Shown: piece by piece, positions 35,309 to 44,095 of the stretch
How positions within the stretch are numbered: the first letter of the stretch is position 1
Layout of the letters: every line of letters starts with the position of its first letter
Source: Flavobacteriaceae bacterium NBU2977
Lineage (GTDB): Bacteria > Bacteroidota > Bacteroidia > Flavobacteriales > Flavobacteriaceae
DNA: 64,000 nt
Reading direction: 5' to 3'
NCBI GenBank assembly: GCA_019931105.1
Contig: JAIOUW010000002.1
Location: 744,001 to 808,000 of the forward strand
Notes under the pieces: generated by a model
Told to the model about the DNA's origin: nothing
Database searches by the model: none
The model's input: only the letters and a program-made list of their open reading frames with translations
Program-made: the position numbers and the translations under genes

Positions 35309-37471
35309 CTAAAGATTATCCAACTGGTTGCTGTTGTTGTCGTCACTGATCGTCCAGAAAAAGCCGACGAAGAAAAAGGCATCGGCCGTAGGGCGTATTT
35401 CCCTCCTATCGAAAATTCCGTTTACATCGGGTGCATCGGCATATTGATATCCGTTTACATTGCGGAACCCTGCCACGTTACTGACCGAGAAATATAGGAT
35501 TTTCTGTTGTGAGATCAAATAGGCCCAGTTCACGCTAAGGCTATTATAGGCCTTGGTCTTTTCGGCCATAAATTCTGGTGTATTCGGATTATCATAGGGT
35601 CTTCCGGATCCAAAGCTGTACGAGAGTCCCACTTGCGATCGCCAATCCTCGACCCAATATTTTGTCACCAGTGAAAGATTATGTTTCGGGGCGAAGTTCG
35701 GTGTGGCGGCCCCGCGGAAATTGCGATAATCGCGTTCGGTATCCAAATACGAATAAGAGGCCCAATAATCGAGGTTTTTGATGCTCTTGTTATCCCTCCA
35801 GAAAATATCGAGTCCCGCTGCATGACCGCTTCCTAAATTATTGAACTGCGAATCGAACTGTGCCATGGGCGTATCGTATTTGATCAAATCGGCATAGTCT
35901 TTATAATAAGCTTCCGCACGAAAAGTCTTGCCATCGGCCAAATATTGATAGTTCAGTATATAGTGCGAGGTCTTCTCGAAATCAAGCGTTTTATCGAACT
36001 TCAAGTAATCGTTGAACGGATTCTGGTAGAAATTGCCGTAGGCCAACGAAAACTGTGCGTTAGCGCCGCTCTTATACGCCAACGAAGCCCTGGGGGAAAC
36101 GGTGGAAGCCTTTAACATAGAGGAATACTCGCCCCGCGCACCGAGCTTCATGGCAAAACGATTGCTGAAGAAAATATCGGCCTCGGCGAATGCCGCACTG
36201 AGATTATCGGTAATGTTCGATGCAAAGGTAAACCCGTCGGGCGACAAGAAATCCTCGGTATAGTTTGCCATAAAATGTTCGGCCCCAAAGCGCCATTGAA
36301 AACGACTGCTGAAATTTTTCTTCAATTTCAGTTTTATGTGCGCCGCGGTCTCTTGGGTCGTTATCGAATTCGCCCGAAAACCGATATCGTTCTTATCGGA
36401 AGAAACACTGGCCCCGGCGGTGAGCGTCCATTCCTTTTCCAAAAAATGCTTGTACGAAGTATTCGCATAGAGGTTGTTGTTCTTCAATTTAAAGTTCACA
36501 AAGTCATCAAAATTGATATCCTCTTGGTCGATATCCATATTGGCCTGGTTGAAGCCGGTGTAGAACTTGAACATGCTTTTCTCTTTCCTGCTCCGGAAAA
36601 CCGCCTCCCCCGAAAAAGATTCATAGGGCTTGTTCCAAAGCACGCCGATATCGTTGGGAATGATCCATTGATACGGTGACAGGTTGATGTACGACGCATT
36701 GACGCTCAATGATTTGTCGCCCCAGATCTCGGTATGCCCCAACGTACCGCCGACCGACATGATACCGATATCGGTCTTTTCTTGATCAGGCATATCGGTG
36801 GTGTTCAAAAGGAGAACGCTCGACAATGCTTGACCATATTCGGCCGAATAGCCCCCGGTGCTGAATGTGATTCCCTTGAACAGAAAGGGGGAAAACCTTC
36901 CCCGGGTGGGAATGTTGTTCGCCGTTGCGCTAAAGGGCTGGAATACCCGGAGGCCGTCGATGAAGACCTGCGTCTCGCCCGCTTCACCGCCACGAACGAA
37001 CAGACGCCCGTCTTCATTTACAGTAGTGGTTCCCGGAAGCGTTTGAAGCGCCCCGACAAAATCGCCGACCGCCCCGGCCGTGGTCACGATATCCAAAGGT
37101 TTGAGCACGGAGACCTTTGAATTGTCGCCCGCCTCGAAAGTTCCGGCGGTGAGCGTTACCCCCGACAATTGGTTGATGGCCTCATGGAGTTCGATTTTTA
37201 AACCGTTTAAATAAGAAACGTCGCCGGTCTGCACGTATGTTTCGAAAGACAGCATGGAGACGATCAGCGTTTGGGTGCCGGTTTCTTCGGTCTCGAACAA
37301 AAAATTGCCGTCGTCATCTGATGAAGCCCCGTCATAAGTTCCTTCGAGATAGATATTGGCCCCTACTATCGGTGTCCCGTTTTTGTCCGTTACATTGCCC
37401 GATACGGTCGATTGCGCCGTTACTAAAGTAAATGATAAACCTATGGTGAGCGTAAAAAGTTGTTTTAACAT
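35309..37471 (-). CDS. TonB-dependent outer-membrane receptor
   Basis: A 720-residue receptor started at 37471 (MLKQLFTLTIGLSFTLVTAQ), which gives a clear signal peptide; the longer frame upstream adds 83 unrelated residues. Order: carboxypeptidase-regulatory-like domain (SGNVTDKNGTPIVGANIYLE), plug domain (VGALQTLPGTTTVNEDGRLF, VRGGEAGETQVFIDGLRV), then the barrel. The C-terminus lacks an obvious TonB-box-distal aromatic end but finishes with FFVGFFWTISDD. Its ligand is unknown; its location beside the cox-like genes might mean it imports their substrate, which is inference only. It is divergent from the DUF2141 gene. Confidence 0.88.
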   Translation of the reverse strand: MLKQLFTLTIGLSFTLVTAQSTVSGNVTDKNGTPIVGANIYLEGTYDGASSDDDGNFLFETEETGTQTLIVSMLSFETYVQTGDVSYLNGLKIELHEAINQLSGVTLTAGTFEAGDNSKVSVLKPLDIVTTAGAVGDFVGALQTLPGTTTVNEDGRLFVRGGEAGETQVFIDGLRVFQPFSATANNIPTRGRFSPFLFKGITFSTGGYSAEYGQALSSVLLLNTTDMPDQEKTDIGIMSVGGTLGHTEIWGDKSLSVNASYINLSPYQWIIPNDIGVLWNKPYESFSGEAVFRSRKEKSMFKFYTGFNQANMDIDQEDINFDDFVNFKLKNNNLYANTSYKHFLEKEWTLTAGASVSSDKNDIGFRANSITTQETAAHIKLKLKKNFSSRFQWRFGAEHFMANYTEDFLSPDGFTFASNITDNLSAAFAEADIFFSNRFAMKLGARGEYSSMLKASTVSPRASLAYKSGANAQFSLAYGNFYQNPFNDYLKFDKTLDFEKTSHYILNYQYLADGKTFRAEAYYKDYADLIKYDTPMAQFDSQFNNLGSGHAAGLDIFWRDNKSIKNLDYWASYSYLDTERDYRNFRGAATPNFAPKHNLSLVTKYWVEDWRSQVGLSYSFGSGRPYDNPNTPEFMAEKTKAYNSLSVNWAYLISQQKILYFSVSNVAGFRNVNGYQYADAPDVNGIFDRREIRPTADAFFFVGFFWTISDDNNSNQLDNL

Positions 37472-37735
37472 GACTGTTCGTTTGTTGCCCCTTCGACTGC
37501 GCCCAGGGCAGGTTGCCGTATTCAATTTGTTGATCGATGGGGCAAAATTGGGGCGCGGCAAACGGTAATCATAAACAAGGGTACCGAACCGTAATTTTTC
37601 GATGCTGAATTGAAAAGGAAAATCGGCATTACAGTTCAGCCACCAAATTTTACAATTGGGTATTTTGTTTTTCCGGGGCGGGGATGTTCTTCGCAGTTTT
37701 GACCCTGAAGAATTAATCATCTAAATAAACATCTC

Positions 37736-38152
37736 ATGAAAAAATTAACCGTATTAGCCATTTTGATCGTCACCGCGATCACCGCCAATGCCCAAGAAAA
37801 CGATGGGGCCACCATTACCGTAACCGTTGAAAATGTACTGTCGGAGGGCGGAAGCATTCTCGCCGGACTCCATACCTCGGATACCTTCATGAAAGGGATC
37901 GGAATAGCCAATGCCATGTCGCCCGCAAAGGCCGGTGAGGTAAGCTTGGTTTTTGAAAACGTGGCACCGGGCACCTACGCGATCATGGTCATGCACGACA
38001 AGAACGACAATAAACAAATGGATATGGAAAACGGCATGCCCAAGGAAAGCTATGCCACCACCGGCGAAATGAACCTCTATGGCCCCCCGACCTTTGACGG
38101 TGCCAAATTCGAAGTGACCGATACCGACCAAGCATTCAGGATCCGATTTTAA
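37736..38152 (+). CDS. DUF2141 family exported protein
   Basis: A 138-residue protein with signal peptide (AITANAQEN). The DUF2141 beta-sandwich is shown by ITVTVENVLSEGGSILAGL, VSLVFENVAPGTYAIMVMHD and DNKQMDMENGMPKESYA. Small DUF2141 proteins are often encoded beside TonB receptors, as here (divergent). Function is unknown. Confidence 0.85.
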   Translation: MKKLTVLAILIVTAITANAQENDGATITVTVENVLSEGGSILAGLHTSDTFMKGIGIANAMSPAKAGEVSLVFENVAPGTYAIMVMHDKNDNKQMDMENGMPKESYATTGEMNLYGPPTFDGAKFEVTDTDQAFRIRF

Positions 38153-38179
38153 ACCATTGGGTTTAGACAGCAGTCAACA

Positions 38180-38204
38180 AAAGGCCCGCGACGCGGGCCT
38201 TTTT
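38180..38204 (+). terminator. Rho-independent terminator after the DUF2141 gene
   Basis: Hairpin AAAGGCCCGCG / CGCGGGCCTTT with a minimal loop and a T tract, 28 bases after the stop. It marks the end of the backbone just left of the cassette region. Confidence 0.85.
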
Positions 38205-38375
38205 ATGTATTGCCATTGCTGCTGTTTCAAAAAAACGGCAGCACTACTTTGGTCTCAAAACACAATGGCATTTTCTTACAAAAAGTTATCTTCGTCATGC
38301 ACCTTATAAATGAACCATAGATCATGCGCCTATCATTGTAGTGCATTTAAAGCAGTGTCAAAAACAGATATAATT

Positions 38376-38828
38376 ATGAATAAATCTATAATTCTTACGA
38401 TTTCTCTTTTTTGTCTAATCACTTTTTATGTGAAGGGACAAACTCGACAGGACTCTCTGGATATTAAACAAGTTGCGTTAAATTATATTGAGTCTCAACA
38501 TAACGTAAGACCCGAACAGTTTGCAAGTGCAGCTCATCCGAGAATGGTGAAAAGGACTTTTTGGACAAACAAAAACACAGGAAAAGAATATTTGAGAGAA
38601 ACTTTTACCGATGCTATGATTTTACTTGCCGAAACGTATAACCAAGACGGAGACAAATTCCCAGAAAATCCAAAAAAAGAGGTTATCATACTGGATGTTT
38701 ATGACAAAACTGCTTCAGTAAAACTTATAGCGGATGACTGGATTGATTATATGCATATTGTAAAACTCAATGGAAAATGGCAAATAGTCAACGTACTTTG
38801 GCAGTTTAACGACTCTGATAACCATTAA
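38376..38828 (+). CDS. Exported NTF2-like protein (putative lumazine-binding family)
   Basis: A 150-residue protein; the ATG at 38376 opens a signal peptide (LFCLITFYVKGQ). The cone fold is indicated by DIKQVALNYIESQ, FASAAHPRMVKRTF, VIILDVYDKTASVKLIADDW, YMHIVKLNGKWQIVNVLW. This matches the SnoaL/Lumazine_bd_2 group, whose members bind small ligands or are enzymes of varied kinds. It is the only gene of the first cassette-like unit and is more AT-rich than the DUF2141 gene just upstream. Confidence 0.8.
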   Translation: MNKSIILTISLFCLITFYVKGQTRQDSLDIKQVALNYIESQHNVRPEQFASAAHPRMVKRTFWTNKNTGKEYLRETFTDAMILLAETYNQDGDKFPENPKKEVIILDVYDKTASVKLIADDWIDYMHIVKLNGKWQIVNVLWQFNDSDNH

Positions 38829-38840
38829 GGTGAAAGATAA

Positions 38841-39098
38841 AAACGCATTACAGCATTGGTAACCATTGCACAAGCCCCTGATTTAAGAAAAACAGACCTC
38901 GAACAAGCCCTTTTGCGGGGCTTTTTGGTTCAATAAGCTATAGTGAAGGTGAGATTTTGGGTGGCCCAAAATAGCGAAAATGGACTTTTCAAGGACCTTT
39001 TGCAAGCTTTTTTTGCAGATCTATGGCCCCGGCCCCGCTCTTGACATGTTTTTCGGTGAATTTCAGGTGCTTTTGTGATTCATACACCAACCATTGGC
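38841..39098. repeat. Cassette spacer 1 (type 1 left module)
   Basis: It begins with AAACGCATTACA (38841-38852), which matches the complement of the unit's start TGTAGTGCATTT (38337-38348) in 10 of 12 positions, two differences being transitions. Then comes the type 1 module GGTAACCATTGCACAAGCCC and a terminator-like AGCCCTTTTGCGGGGCTTTTT (about 38915-38935). The right half differs from the other spacers. Confidence 0.55.
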
Positions 39099-39199
39099 GC
39101 TAATGCTGAACGGTCAGATGCCAAAACTGACCAAACAAAAAGTAAGACCAATTGCTTAAAACAAGTTGATGCAAAGCACCAATTTATTCTACCTTTTAT

Positions 39200-39222
39200 T
39201 ATTTTTGTATTGAACATTACAA
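39200..39222 (+). promoter_or_regulatory. TetR promoter with overlapping inverted repeat
   Basis: TATTTTTG (39200-39207) is an exact TAnnTTTG -7 element. It overlaps TTGTATTGAACATTACAA (39205-39222), whose ends TTGTA and TACAA are inverted. The motif CATTACAA recurs in the gap between this TetR gene and the downstream SDR gene (about 39834), so it may be the operator for both. Confidence 0.45.
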
Positions 39223-39226
39223 TAAT

Positions 39227-39808
39227 ATGAAAGGAAGACCACACATACATAACGACAAAGAGGTCGTTCTGAAAGCACAAGAGCTATTTTGGAAAAAGGG
39301 GTTCAACGCTACTTCGTTAGCAGATCTAAGCAAAGCAACAGGTGCGGGTGCAGGAAGTTTGTACAACTCATTCAAAGGTGGAAAAAAAGAACTTTTCAAA
39401 AAATCACTTCAACAACGAAGAGAAGATTTTAACGATTTCAAAATACAATTAGAAAAAAGTGATAGTCCCATTAAACTAATAAAGGACTTTTTCCTTTCTG
39501 TAGCTGTTGCTTCTAAAAGCACTCATTTGAAAGGTTGCATAATTGCTAATACAGTTGTTGAAATGGCATTTGTAGATAATGAATTAGAACAATCAGCAAT
39601 CGAAATATTGAAAGACACAGAAAAACTTTATACCTCTATCATTCTTACAGAACAAAAAAAAGGGAATATAAAATCAAAATTGCCCGCAGATTATTTAGGA
39701 AAATTTTTAATTACGCTTTGGTGTGGAATTAATTCATTTAGAAGAATTTACCCTAATGAAAAAATACTCAAACAGCAAATAGAAATGCAACTACAAATAT
39801 TAAACTAA
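39227..39808 (+). CDS. TetR/AcrR-family repressor
   Basis: A 193-residue regulator with an N-terminal helix-turn-helix: KAQELFWKKGFNATSLADLS, GAGAGSLYNSFKGGKKELF. The C-terminal ligand domain includes LKGCIIANTVVEMAFVDNEL, a pattern of the AcuR/YxaF-like TetR group that usually senses reactive electrophiles or drugs. It is followed 43 bases later by an SDR enzyme that it most likely controls. Both lie in the second cassette-like unit. Confidence 0.88.
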   Translation: MKGRPHIHNDKEVVLKAQELFWKKGFNATSLADLSKATGAGAGSLYNSFKGGKKELFKKSLQQRREDFNDFKIQLEKSDSPIKLIKDFFLSVAVASKSTHLKGCIIANTVVEMAFVDNELEQSAIEILKDTEKLYTSIILTEQKKGNIKSKLPADYLGKFLITLWCGINSFRRIYPNEKILKQQIEMQLQILN

Positions 39809-39851
39809 TTTTTTTTGACTATTTATTTAACAATCATTACAAAATTAAACG

Positions 39852-40643
39852 ATGAATTTAGAACTAAACGAGAAAAGCGCATTTATAAGTGGCTCAACAC
39901 AAGGAATTGGCTTTGCTATTGCACGGCAGTTGTTAAAAGAGGGCGCGTCCGTTACAATTAACGGAAGACAGACCGAAAAGACCAATCAAGCCAAAGAGAA
40001 GTTACAGAAAGAATTTCCAAACTCCAATATTGCAGCAATATCAGCAGATTTTTCAAAAAAAGAAGAAGTAGAAAAATTGCTAAACCAACTTTCTAACATT
40101 GATATTTTGGTTAACAATCTTGGTATTTTCGGGATTGAAAAATTTGAAAATATTACAGACGAAGATTGGTATAAATATTTTGAAATAAATGTAATGAGTA
40201 GTATTCGTTTATCAAGACAGCTATTACCAGAAATGCTGAATAAAAAATGGGGGCGAATTATCTTTATTAGTAGTGAATCGGGAGTAAATGTTCCGGAAAA
40301 TATGATACATTACGGTATGACAAAATCAGCAATGTCAGCTATTGCAAATGGACTTTCAAAACTGACAAAAGGAACGGAAGTTACCATAAACACAGTTTTA
40401 GGCGGACCAACTTATTCAGACGGGGTTGCGACAGTTGTTGAGCAAATTGCTCAAATGCAAAAACTTGACGTTGAGCAAATGAAAAATGTAATACTTCAAC
40501 AGTCAAACCCTCATATCTTGTTACAACGTTTCATTGACCCGACAGAGATAGCCAATTTAGCGGTTTATTTATCAAGCCCTTTATCTATTGCAACAAACGG
40601 AGCAACTCTAAGAGCAGACGCAGGAGTATTGAAAACAATATAG
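39852..40643 (+). CDS. Short-chain dehydrogenase/reductase
   Basis: A 263-residue classical SDR. Cofactor motif GSTQGIG (residues about 14-20), NNLG for the adenine pocket (VNNLGIFG), and the catalytic Ser in ISSESG with YGMTK (YxxxK). The C-terminal ADAG (LRADAGVLKTI) is standard. An Arg in ITINGRQTEK after beta-2 suggests NADP(H) preference. It probably reduces a small carbonyl compound sensed by the TetR protein upstream. Confidence 0.9.
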   Translation: MNLELNEKSAFISGSTQGIGFAIARQLLKEGASVTINGRQTEKTNQAKEKLQKEFPNSNIAAISADFSKKEEVEKLLNQLSNIDILVNNLGIFGIEKFENITDEDWYKYFEINVMSSIRLSRQLLPEMLNKKWGRIIFISSESGVNVPENMIHYGMTKSAMSAIANGLSKLTKGTEVTINTVLGGPTYSDGVATVVEQIAQMQKLDVEQMKNVILQQSNPHILLQRFIDPTEIANLAVYLSSPLSIATNGATLRADAGVLKTI

Positions 40644-40827
40644 CACTAACCAGTAACACCGGTAACCGTTGCACAAGTCACTGACCGACCACGGTACAGG
40701 TAAATAGGAGCCCTTTTGCGGGGCTCTTTTATTGTTCGGTCAAAAACGGAAGGTCAAATCGCCGAACGATAGTTGCCCGATTTCACTATATTTCGGTAAA
40801 ATTAGTAGAACCGCGTTTAGCCATTCG
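40639..40827. repeat. Cassette spacer 2 (type 1 left module, full right module)
   Basis: TATAGCACTAAC (40639-40650) pairs with GCTAATGCTGAA (39099-39110) at 9 of 12 positions, the weakest accepted pairing. It contains GGTAACCGTTGCACAAG, the inverted repeat TGACCGACC / GGTTCGGTCA, a hairpin AGCCCTTTTGCGGGGCTCTTTT, and the right module with GTTGCCCGATTTCACTATA, then CGCGTTTAGCCATTCGGTTG at the border. Confidence 0.65.
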
Positions 40828-40848
40828 GTTGGTGGTCATTGAAGACAT

Positions 40849-42201
40849 ATGAAACAGTTTATCATCCTTACATTGATTGCCTTTCTTACAGGCTGTTCTT
40901 ACCAAAAGTCAGAACAATATGATTTAGTGATATCCAACGTCAACCTTATCGATGGAACTGGAAAACCTTTACAAACTGGAGTTTCAATTGGGATCACTGA
41001 AGGTAAAATAGTTGCGATTGATTCAATCATTTCGAATAGTAACGGAAAGAGCATTGATGGAACAGGGAAATTTCTTATTCCGGGATTATTTGACTGTCAT
41101 GTTCACACCGGATATTTTGAAAGAGATTTTCCCAGGTTTATCCATTACGGAGTGACTTCAGTGTTTGTCACTGGTGGAGGTTTATGTACAAATGACTTCT
41201 ATGCGTCAATGCGTAAACAGGGGAATCAAGATTCCATTCCTGCACCTTTTGTTTATCATACCAGTCAGCACTTTACAATGGAAGGACGTCATCCAGCAAA
41301 GACATATAGGGGCAGCAACTGGCGTGATGGCGAAACAATTTTTTATTTAAAAGACACCTTACAGATTGAAAATCTTGTCCAGAAAGTATCTCAATATCCG
41401 ATCGTTGGAATCAAGCTTACAATTGAAGATGGACCTGCTCCTCCATTCGTTGAAAGAATGCCTCAGCTGTTTATTGACAAGACTGTAAAGGAAGCTTCGA
41501 AATATGGACTGGAAGTATTTGCGCATGTAAGTGATAACATAGAACTGGAAATGGCCATCAATGGCGGTGTTCAAAATTTGGTTCATTTCACCGGGGTAAA
41601 CATTGATCCTCATGATAGCATTCAAATAAGACTACTTCAGAAATTTGTGAAGAGAAACCCATATTGGGTAACTACATTAATGATTGATAAGTCGTTCCTT
41701 TATCCCCTACACCCAGAGTGGTTTGAGTCTAAATCAATGCTTGGCGTATATAAAGAGGCCGTAAACGAACTCACTCCAGAATTAATTGATCGAGCGAAAA
41801 TTTATATAAGAATTCTCATGGATGAATATGGAATAGATGAAAACAGTATTGAGGCTTTCATGCTTCCACAGGTTGAAGACATTAAATTTTTAAGCGATAT
41901 GGGATTTAACATGGTTCTGGGTACCGACACTGGAAATGATTTCAATTTTCCGGGATATAGTCTACATGAAGAAATGCAACTGCTAGAACTAGGAGGAATG
42001 GAACCAGTTGAGATCATAAAAATGGGAACACTTAATGCTGCTGAAATGATGAATGCACAAGATAGCTTAGGTTCCGTCGAGGTTGGTAAAATTGCAAATT
42101 TTGTATTGCTCGATAAAGACCCTTTGGAAAACATAGGTAATACTCTATCGATTAATTCAGTGATAAAAAGAGGTGTAATTCAAGAAAGAATTGATGAATA
42201 A
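40849..42201 (+). CDS. Amidohydrolase-family lipoprotein
   Basis: A 450-residue protein with a lipoprotein signal (IAFLTGC, Cys 16). The amidohydrolase plan is complete: beta-sandwich strand YDLVISNVNLIDGTGKPL, metal motif HVH in DCHVHTG, Lys in GIKLTIEDGP, His in FAHVSDN and LVHFTGVN, and Asp in LGTDTGND; closing strand IANFVLLDKDPLENI. It therefore lies on the periplasmic face and hydrolyses an unknown C-N or related bond. It starts 12 bases after the GTTGGTGGTC boundary, and its stop is directly followed by the matching GACTACCAAC. Confidence 0.88.
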   Translation: MKQFIILTLIAFLTGCSYQKSEQYDLVISNVNLIDGTGKPLQTGVSIGITEGKIVAIDSIISNSNGKSIDGTGKFLIPGLFDCHVHTGYFERDFPRFIHYGVTSVFVTGGGLCTNDFYASMRKQGNQDSIPAPFVYHTSQHFTMEGRHPAKTYRGSNWRDGETIFYLKDTLQIENLVQKVSQYPIVGIKLTIEDGPAPPFVERMPQLFIDKTVKEASKYGLEVFAHVSDNIELEMAINGGVQNLVHFTGVNIDPHDSIQIRLLQKFVKRNPYWVTTLMIDKSFLYPLHPEWFESKSMLGVYKEAVNELTPELIDRAKIYIRILMDEYGIDENSIEAFMLPQVEDIKFLSDMGFNMVLGTDTGNDFNFPGYSLHEEMQLLELGGMEPVEIIKMGTLNAAEMMNAQDSLGSVEVGKIANFVLLDKDPLENIGNTLSINSVIKRGVIQERIDE

Positions 42202-42203
42202 AT

Positions 42204-42380
42204 GACTACCAACATTATGTATGAAACCATAGCCGCTCAAGCTGAGCGCACATTCCAAAGCTACGATTCATATAAATGACGGTAATTCCCTACATAAAGA
42301 AACTCTATTAATTTGTTAAGCTAACGAGTCAAATTTTGTGTAGGAAAATTATACTAAATTTAACCGTTAGTCAGAATACC
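42204..42380. repeat. Cassette spacer 3 (divergent)
   Basis: Opens with GACTACCAAC (42204-42213), 9 of 10 complementary to GTTGGTGGTC at 40828-40837. The rest shares little with the other spacers and lacks the type 1 terminator and the right module. Its right limit is uncertain. Confidence 0.5.
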
Positions 42381-42397
42381 AAACACAAACAAATTGA

Positions 42398-43846
42398 ATG
42401 AAGTTAAACAGGATTGAAATCAAAAACTACAAAAGCATTGAGCACGTAGAAATTGAATTAAAGAAAATAGGTGATAATTACACCTATTGCCTATTTGGTA
42501 TTAATGAATCAGGAAAGAGCAGTATACTTATGGGAATTTCATTATATGACCACAAAGAGTTGGCATATCCTGAAGATTTTTTTGACGAATTAGAGAATAT
42601 AGAAATTACTTTTCATTATTCATTAGAACAAAATGATTTAAAAGAACTTAGGGAGACTTTAGTAAAAGATCATAAATGCCCAAAGGAAATAATCAACAAA
42701 GTTTCAGCAACTGAAGTTTCAATTACTGTAATTCATAAAAATGATTCTGATAGCGAAAGAGAAATATCGGAAACAATCAATTTCAAGACTGCCATTTTTA
42801 AAGATTATTATAGCAAAGAAACTACGATTCAAAAGAAAGATAAAGAAAGTGAAGAATATGACTTCAATTTAATATCTTTTATGGAAGCCAATAATCCTGA
42901 TTTTTTTTACAGGTATTCTCACACAGTGGTATTTTGGGAGTCAACAGCAAAATATTTAGTTTTAGATGATATTAGTTTAACAGAGTTTTCAACAAAACCT
43001 GCCACAACTTCAATTCCTCTACATAACTGCTTTAAACTTGCAGGTATTAAAACAACAAAACAAATTACATCTAAAATAAGTTCTTTAACCAGTCACGCAC
43101 GTATAAGGAATTTAGAATCGTTGTTGAGTCGAAAAGTGACTGAACACATTAATAATATATGGGAGAATCACCCAATTTCAGTACTCTTTGAAATAGATAG
43201 CGATAAAATATCGCTTTTAATTGAAGATAAAAATGTTCACGACAAAGCGAAAACACCTTCTCAAAGGTCAGATGGTTTTAAACAATTTATAAGCTTCCTG
43301 CTTACTATATCTGCTGACGATAAAACAGAATCATTAAACAATAAGATTTTGCTAATTGATGAACCAGAAACTCATTTACATCCTCAGGCTCAATTAAATT
43401 TGAGAAAGGAATTAAATAAGATAACATCTAAACAAGATTCGACATTTGTCATTTATGCAACACATTCTAATTATCTAATCGATAAAAACAATCTGAATAG
43501 AAATTTCAAAGTTTATAAAGAAAATAATGAGAAAACTAAAGTTGAAAGAATAGAAAGAACAACAAGTACATATTCAGAAGTAAACTTTGAAGTGTTCGAT
43601 ATTCCAACAACCGATTATCATAATGAGCTTTATGGTTACTTGGAGGAAGTTGACAAAGCAAGGCTTGATGGTTTAGACCAAGATAGACAATGGATAGACT
43701 CTAGAAATAATAATACATACAACGTATCACTTCCAAAATATATAAGACACTCGATTCACCATCCTGAAAACACTCTGAACAGAAAGTTTTCAGAGGCTCA
43801 GCTTAGAAAATCAATTAAGATAATGAGAGAACTGAAATATAATTAA
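42398..43846 (+). CDS. OLD-like ABC-type ATPase (AAA_15/AAA_21), no TOPRIM domain
   Basis: A 482-residue protein. It starts with KLNRIEIKNYKSIEHVEIEL, the typical beginning of OLD/RecF-like ATPases, then Walker A GINESGKSS. A 270-residue middle section is mostly helical. The signature and Walker B half is in the C-terminal third: SQRSDGFKQFISFLL, KILLIDEPETHLHPQAQ, then FVIYATHSNYLID (switch His). A TOPRIM nuclease domain is missing, so it needs a partner or works alone. Related ATPases occur in anti-phage systems and in unrelated cassettes. It is the only gene of its unit. Confidence 0.82.
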   Translation: MKLNRIEIKNYKSIEHVEIELKKIGDNYTYCLFGINESGKSSILMGISLYDHKELAYPEDFFDELENIEITFHYSLEQNDLKELRETLVKDHKCPKEIINKVSATEVSITVIHKNDSDSEREISETINFKTAIFKDYYSKETTIQKKDKESEEYDFNLISFMEANNPDFFYRYSHTVVFWESTAKYLVLDDISLTEFSTKPATTSIPLHNCFKLAGIKTTKQITSKISSLTSHARIRNLESLLSRKVTEHINNIWENHPISVLFEIDSDKISLLIEDKNVHDKAKTPSQRSDGFKQFISFLLTISADDKTESLNNKILLIDEPETHLHPQAQLNLRKELNKITSKQDSTFVIYATHSNYLIDKNNLNRNFKVYKENNEKTKVERIERTTSTYSEVNFEVFDIPTTDYHNELYGYLEEVDKARLDGLDQDRQWIDSRNNNTYNVSLPKYIRHSIHHPENTLNRKFSEAQLRKSIKIMRELKYN

Positions 43847-43848
43847 AA

Positions 43849-44032
43849 GTACTGCACACAACACCGGTAACCGTTGCACAAGCCCCTGACCGACCATGGA
43901 ACAGTTCGATATAAGCCCTTTTACGGGGCTTTTTTATGGTTCGGTCAATAACGGAAGGTCGAATTCCCGAACAATAGTTGCCCGATTTCACTATATTACC
44001 GTAAAATGCGAAGAACTGCGTTTGGCTCTTTA
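43849..44032. repeat. Cassette spacer 4 (type 1, full right module)
   Basis: Contains ACACCGGTAACCGTTGCACA, TGACCGACC / GGTTCGGTCA as an inverted repeat, the hairpin AAGCCCTTTTACGGGGCTT plus T tract, and the right module ending GCGTTTGGCTCTTTAGTTG. I could not find a convincing inverted partner for its left end at the start of the ATPase unit. Confidence 0.65.
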
Positions 44033-44095
44033 GTTGTGCTTAATACAAAACCTCACACAATAAACATTAATCAGTTAGAATTTCTTTGGTTATAA

